Positions 6,670 through 8,572 of a stretch of 8,572 nt of DNA are shown here, one piece after another. The position numbers and the translations under genes were made by a program. Source of the DNA: Planctomycetota bacterium (GTDB lineage: Bacteria; Planctomycetota; UBA11346); assembly GCA_024641365.1 (NCBI GenBank), contig JAHEDF010000146.1, positions 1-8,572 on the forward strand, given 5' to 3'. The notes beneath the pieces are model-generated. The model was not told the origin of the DNA. It saw only the letters and a program-made list of their open reading frames with translations, and did no database searches. Position 1 is the first letter of the stretch. Each line of letters begins with the position of its first letter.

Positions 6670-7083
6670 ATGTCGATTACTTACCGGCGTGGGAATGATC
6701 TTTCTATAAAACAGGTTAGCGAGCTCTATCGCGCTTGCACCCTTGGTGATCGTCGCCCCATTGATGACGTGGCGGTTCTCAAGCAAATGCTCGAACATGC
6801 CAATTTGATCATTACCGCTTGGGATGGCGAACTGTTAGTTGGCATCAGTCGATCGCTTACCGATTTTGGTTATGTTTGCTATTTAGCCGACCTCGCCGTA
6901 CGTGATTCCTATCAACGCAAAAATATTGGCCGCCAATTAATTGAACACACACGAGCCGCACTAGGGTCCAAAGCGATGATCGTTTTATTGGCGGCTCCAC
7001 AAGCAGTTGATTATTATCCGCGACTTGGTTTTACGCGTCACGAATCAGCTTGGATACTCAAAGCAGGTGAACTGCTAAAATAG
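6670..7083 (+). CDS. GNAT-family N-acetyltransferase
   Basis: This 137-residue cytoplasmic protein should transfer an acyl group, usually acetyl from acetyl-CoA, to an amine. The fold is recognisable throughout. There is a strand with GELLVGISRSL (53-63), then motif A, which is LADLAVRDSYQRKNIGRQLI (72-91), where Q82 to G87 form the pyrophosphate-binding loop. The C-terminal YYPRLGF (115-121) is the usual closing motif. The loop reads QRKNIG where the commonest form is QxxGxG/A, so Asn85 replaces the first Gly; this substitution is tolerated in some family members. The substrate cannot be inferred. Many short GNATs act on amino acids, polyamines, antibiotics or protein N-termini. ATG 6670 has no convincing Shine-Dalgarno, but no other in-frame start precedes it. 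The gene is divergent from the fusion gene and ends 4 bases before the convergent HEAT-repeat gene. Confidence 0.93.
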   Translation: MSITYRRGNDLSIKQVSELYRACTLGDRRPIDDVAVLKQMLEHANLIITAWDGELLVGISRSLTDFGYVCYLADLAVRDSYQRKNIGRQLIEHTRAALGSKAMIVLLAAPQAVDYYPRLGFTRHESAWILKAGELLK

Positions 7084-7087
7084 TCGA

Positions 7088-8572
7088 TCAAAAATCATTA
7101 GCGTCTGTCGGCTGCGGTTTAATTTCCGGGGGATCATAATCAGGAAATGCTGCTGCACCAAAAGTCTTCCAAGCTGCGTTAATCGCCTTTTGTACAAGTT
7201 GATAGAGAGGATCTTCCTTTGCTAAGTCAGCAACCAAATCCATGACTAACGAGCGCACTTTTTGATTTTTGTGCCCTAATAATGGTGTTATGAGCGTGAG
7301 CGTGTGCTCATGAGTCGCTTTTTTATTTAATAATGTACTTGCTGCTGAAATAGCATATTCAGCTAACTCTTCGTCTTTATGCGTAATTAATGAAATAATA
7401 CCAGCTATGGTGTCCTGTTGCAAACCGACTTCCTCAGCTCGCGTTTCCAATTGGGTTAAAATATCTTTCTTATCTTCTACTTTAGCAGCTTGTAACTCCG
7501 CGAATACCAGTGGTTCAGCCTCTGGGAGTGGACACTGCGCTAAATATGAAATAACCATGGATCTTAATTCGTGATTTTTATTGTTTTTATTTAGTAAATA
7601 ATCTTTTGCTAATTGTATGGCAGGACGATATGAGCGTTGCAGCAAGAATAGCATAATTTGATCATGCTGCGTTGCTCTAAAGACACTGCGAATTGGCACA
7701 TTGGGCAGCGTTAATAATGCCGCTAACTTTTTGGTAGCAGGCTCTCCTGGTATGTTCCCTAGGGTATAAACTGCGCTTTGCCCGACAGTCATGCGAAAAT
7801 CAACCTTCGTGTGATCCTGCGCTAATTCAAATAATTGCTCTGCTATTTTTTCATTATCCTTTGAAAATGGATGGTGACCTACAGCATTAATTGCGGCAGC
7901 GCGTACCACTGGTGATGAATCGTTTAATTTTGATGTTAACAGTGGCATAATTTGTTGATCATCATATCCAGATAACGCCTCAAGAATCTCTCCTAAAACT
8001 TCAGGTTCCTTGGTTGTTTTTTCTAGGGCAATTAAAATAGCCAAGGCCTCATTGGGTAATAATATAGGATATGACTCATTGACAAAATGTTCTCGTAAAT
8101 TTCGAGATGATTCAGCCAATTTACCAATAGCCTGACGTTGATTTTCATAGTTGTTACTCGTTAGACAATCTAGTAATAATTGTTGGTAATCGCCTTTGTT
8201 TATTAACCAGTTTTTACCAATCCCACGCCACGCACCGTCTCGCACATGAGGCGACGGATGTTCGATGGCTGCTCGACAGACTTGATACGCCCAGCGTTTT
8301 TCCTCGTCTTTTTCGGAGTTATCTAACCTGGCTAAATTATCACCACGCGTGCGATCTATTGGGCACGATAAGGCAAGTGTATTCTCCTGTAGTTGAAACC
8401 AAGTTGGATATTTTAAATAAACTGAACCAGAATAAGGCATCATTTCAAACCATGGAAGATGCCAAGCTTCTTGCCTTATGGCTAAAAACGTTTGGTTACG
8501 GCAACTCCATTCTGGTAAGATATATTTTAGTCCATCATTATAAAATGGCATTGCCATTGGCATAGTAAATAC
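7088..8572 (-). CDS. HEAT-repeat-like alpha-solenoid protein (5' end probably beyond window)
   Basis: From the first ATG (8561-8563) the protein has 491 residues, but the frame is still open at the edge (codons GTA TTT ACT precede). No Shine-Dalgarno fits in the nine remaining bases, so the true start may lie outside; Met3 and Met5 are other options. Residues 1 to about 70 are rich in Trp, Tyr, Pro and Met and are not HEAT-like. From about 88 onward paired amphipathic helices recur with the HEAT turn pattern. Examples are HPSPHVRDGAWRGIG (102-116), DSSPVVRAAAINAVG (215-229) and HKNQKVRSLVMDLVADLA (431-448). Less regular repeats lie between these. The acidic, Pro-rich tail (472-491) is probably disordered. 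No signal peptide is visible in the part shown, and no catalytic motif. Such solenoids are protein-binding scaffolds or, when related to PBS lyase repeats, cofactor-lyase relatives; neither role can be chosen here. Confidence 0.8.
   Translation of the reverse strand, partial: VFTMPMAMPFYNDGLKYILPEWSCRNQTFLAIRQEAWHLPWFEMMPYSGSVYLKYPTWFQLQENTLALSCPIDRTRGDNLARLDNSEKDEEKRWAYQVCRAAIEHPSPHVRDGAWRGIGKNWLINKGDYQQLLLDCLTSNNYENQRQAIGKLAESSRNLREHFVNESYPILLPNEALAILIALEKTTKEPEVLGEILEALSGYDDQQIMPLLTSKLNDSSPVVRAAAINAVGHHPFSKDNEKIAEQLFELAQDHTKVDFRMTVGQSAVYTLGNIPGEPATKKLAALLTLPNVPIRSVFRATQHDQIMLFLLQRSYRPAIQLAKDYLLNKNNKNHELRSMVISYLAQCPLPEAEPLVFAELQAAKVEDKKDILTQLETRAEEVGLQQDTIAGIISLITHKDEELAEYAISAASTLLNKKATHEHTLTLITPLLGHKNQKVRSLVMDLVADLAKEDPLYQLVQKAINAAWKTFGAAAFPDYDPPEIKPQPTDANDF

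Noticed and set aside
6589..6798. Leftward 69-codon open frame over the GNAT start
   Set aside because: It lies antisense to clear GNAT coding sequence, has no recognisable motif and would block the divergent promoter region.

Overview
The window carries eight protein-coding genes (two of them cut by the window edges), no RNA genes, no mobile elements and no CRISPR array. Coding density is high and no gene-free stretch exceeds about 200 bases. Base composition is moderate, with many A/T-ending codons. A sulfatase-modifying-factor-fold domain behind an Ala/Pro-rich linker, a HEAT-repeat protein, and a redoxin/haem c/copper-monooxygenase-like fusion are all common in Planctomycetota/Verrucomicrobiota and also occur in some Gammaproteobacteria and myxobacteria. 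This suggests a free-living, respiring Gram-negative bacterium, possibly of the PVC group; the assignment is inference and not secure.

Layout. 1-879 (+) is the C-terminal part of an FGE-fold protein. It converges on a leftward pair: a small membrane-anchored protein of unknown function (935-1312) lying 22 bases downstream of a membrane-anchored dihaem cytochrome c (1335-2315). A 197-base divergent intergenic region then separates the cytochrome from a rightward phosphomannomutase/phosphoglucomutase (2513-3838). A possible weak terminator follows, then a rightward AraC-family regulator with a cupin sensor domain (3909-4727). The regulator converges, with 25 bases between stops, on the leftward 600-residue exported redoxin/cytochrome c/PHM-like fusion (4753-6555). 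A 114-base divergent region with a palindrome separates that gene from a rightward GNAT acetyltransferase (6670-7083). This ends four bases from the stop of a leftward HEAT-repeat protein that runs to the right edge (7088-8572).

How the genes relate. Two exported or membrane-bound c-type haem proteins lie in the window, so periplasmic electron transfer is the main theme. They are in separate transcription units, and no single pathway ties all eight genes together. The most notable protein is the redoxin/haem/copper fusion. It keeps all six residues expected to bind the two coppers of a PHM-type monooxygenase, next to a c-type haem and a one-cysteine thioredoxin-fold domain. The family is known from sequence, but I know of no established function for it. 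The rest looks like ordinary chromosomal background, and I do not see a convincing multi-gene new system.
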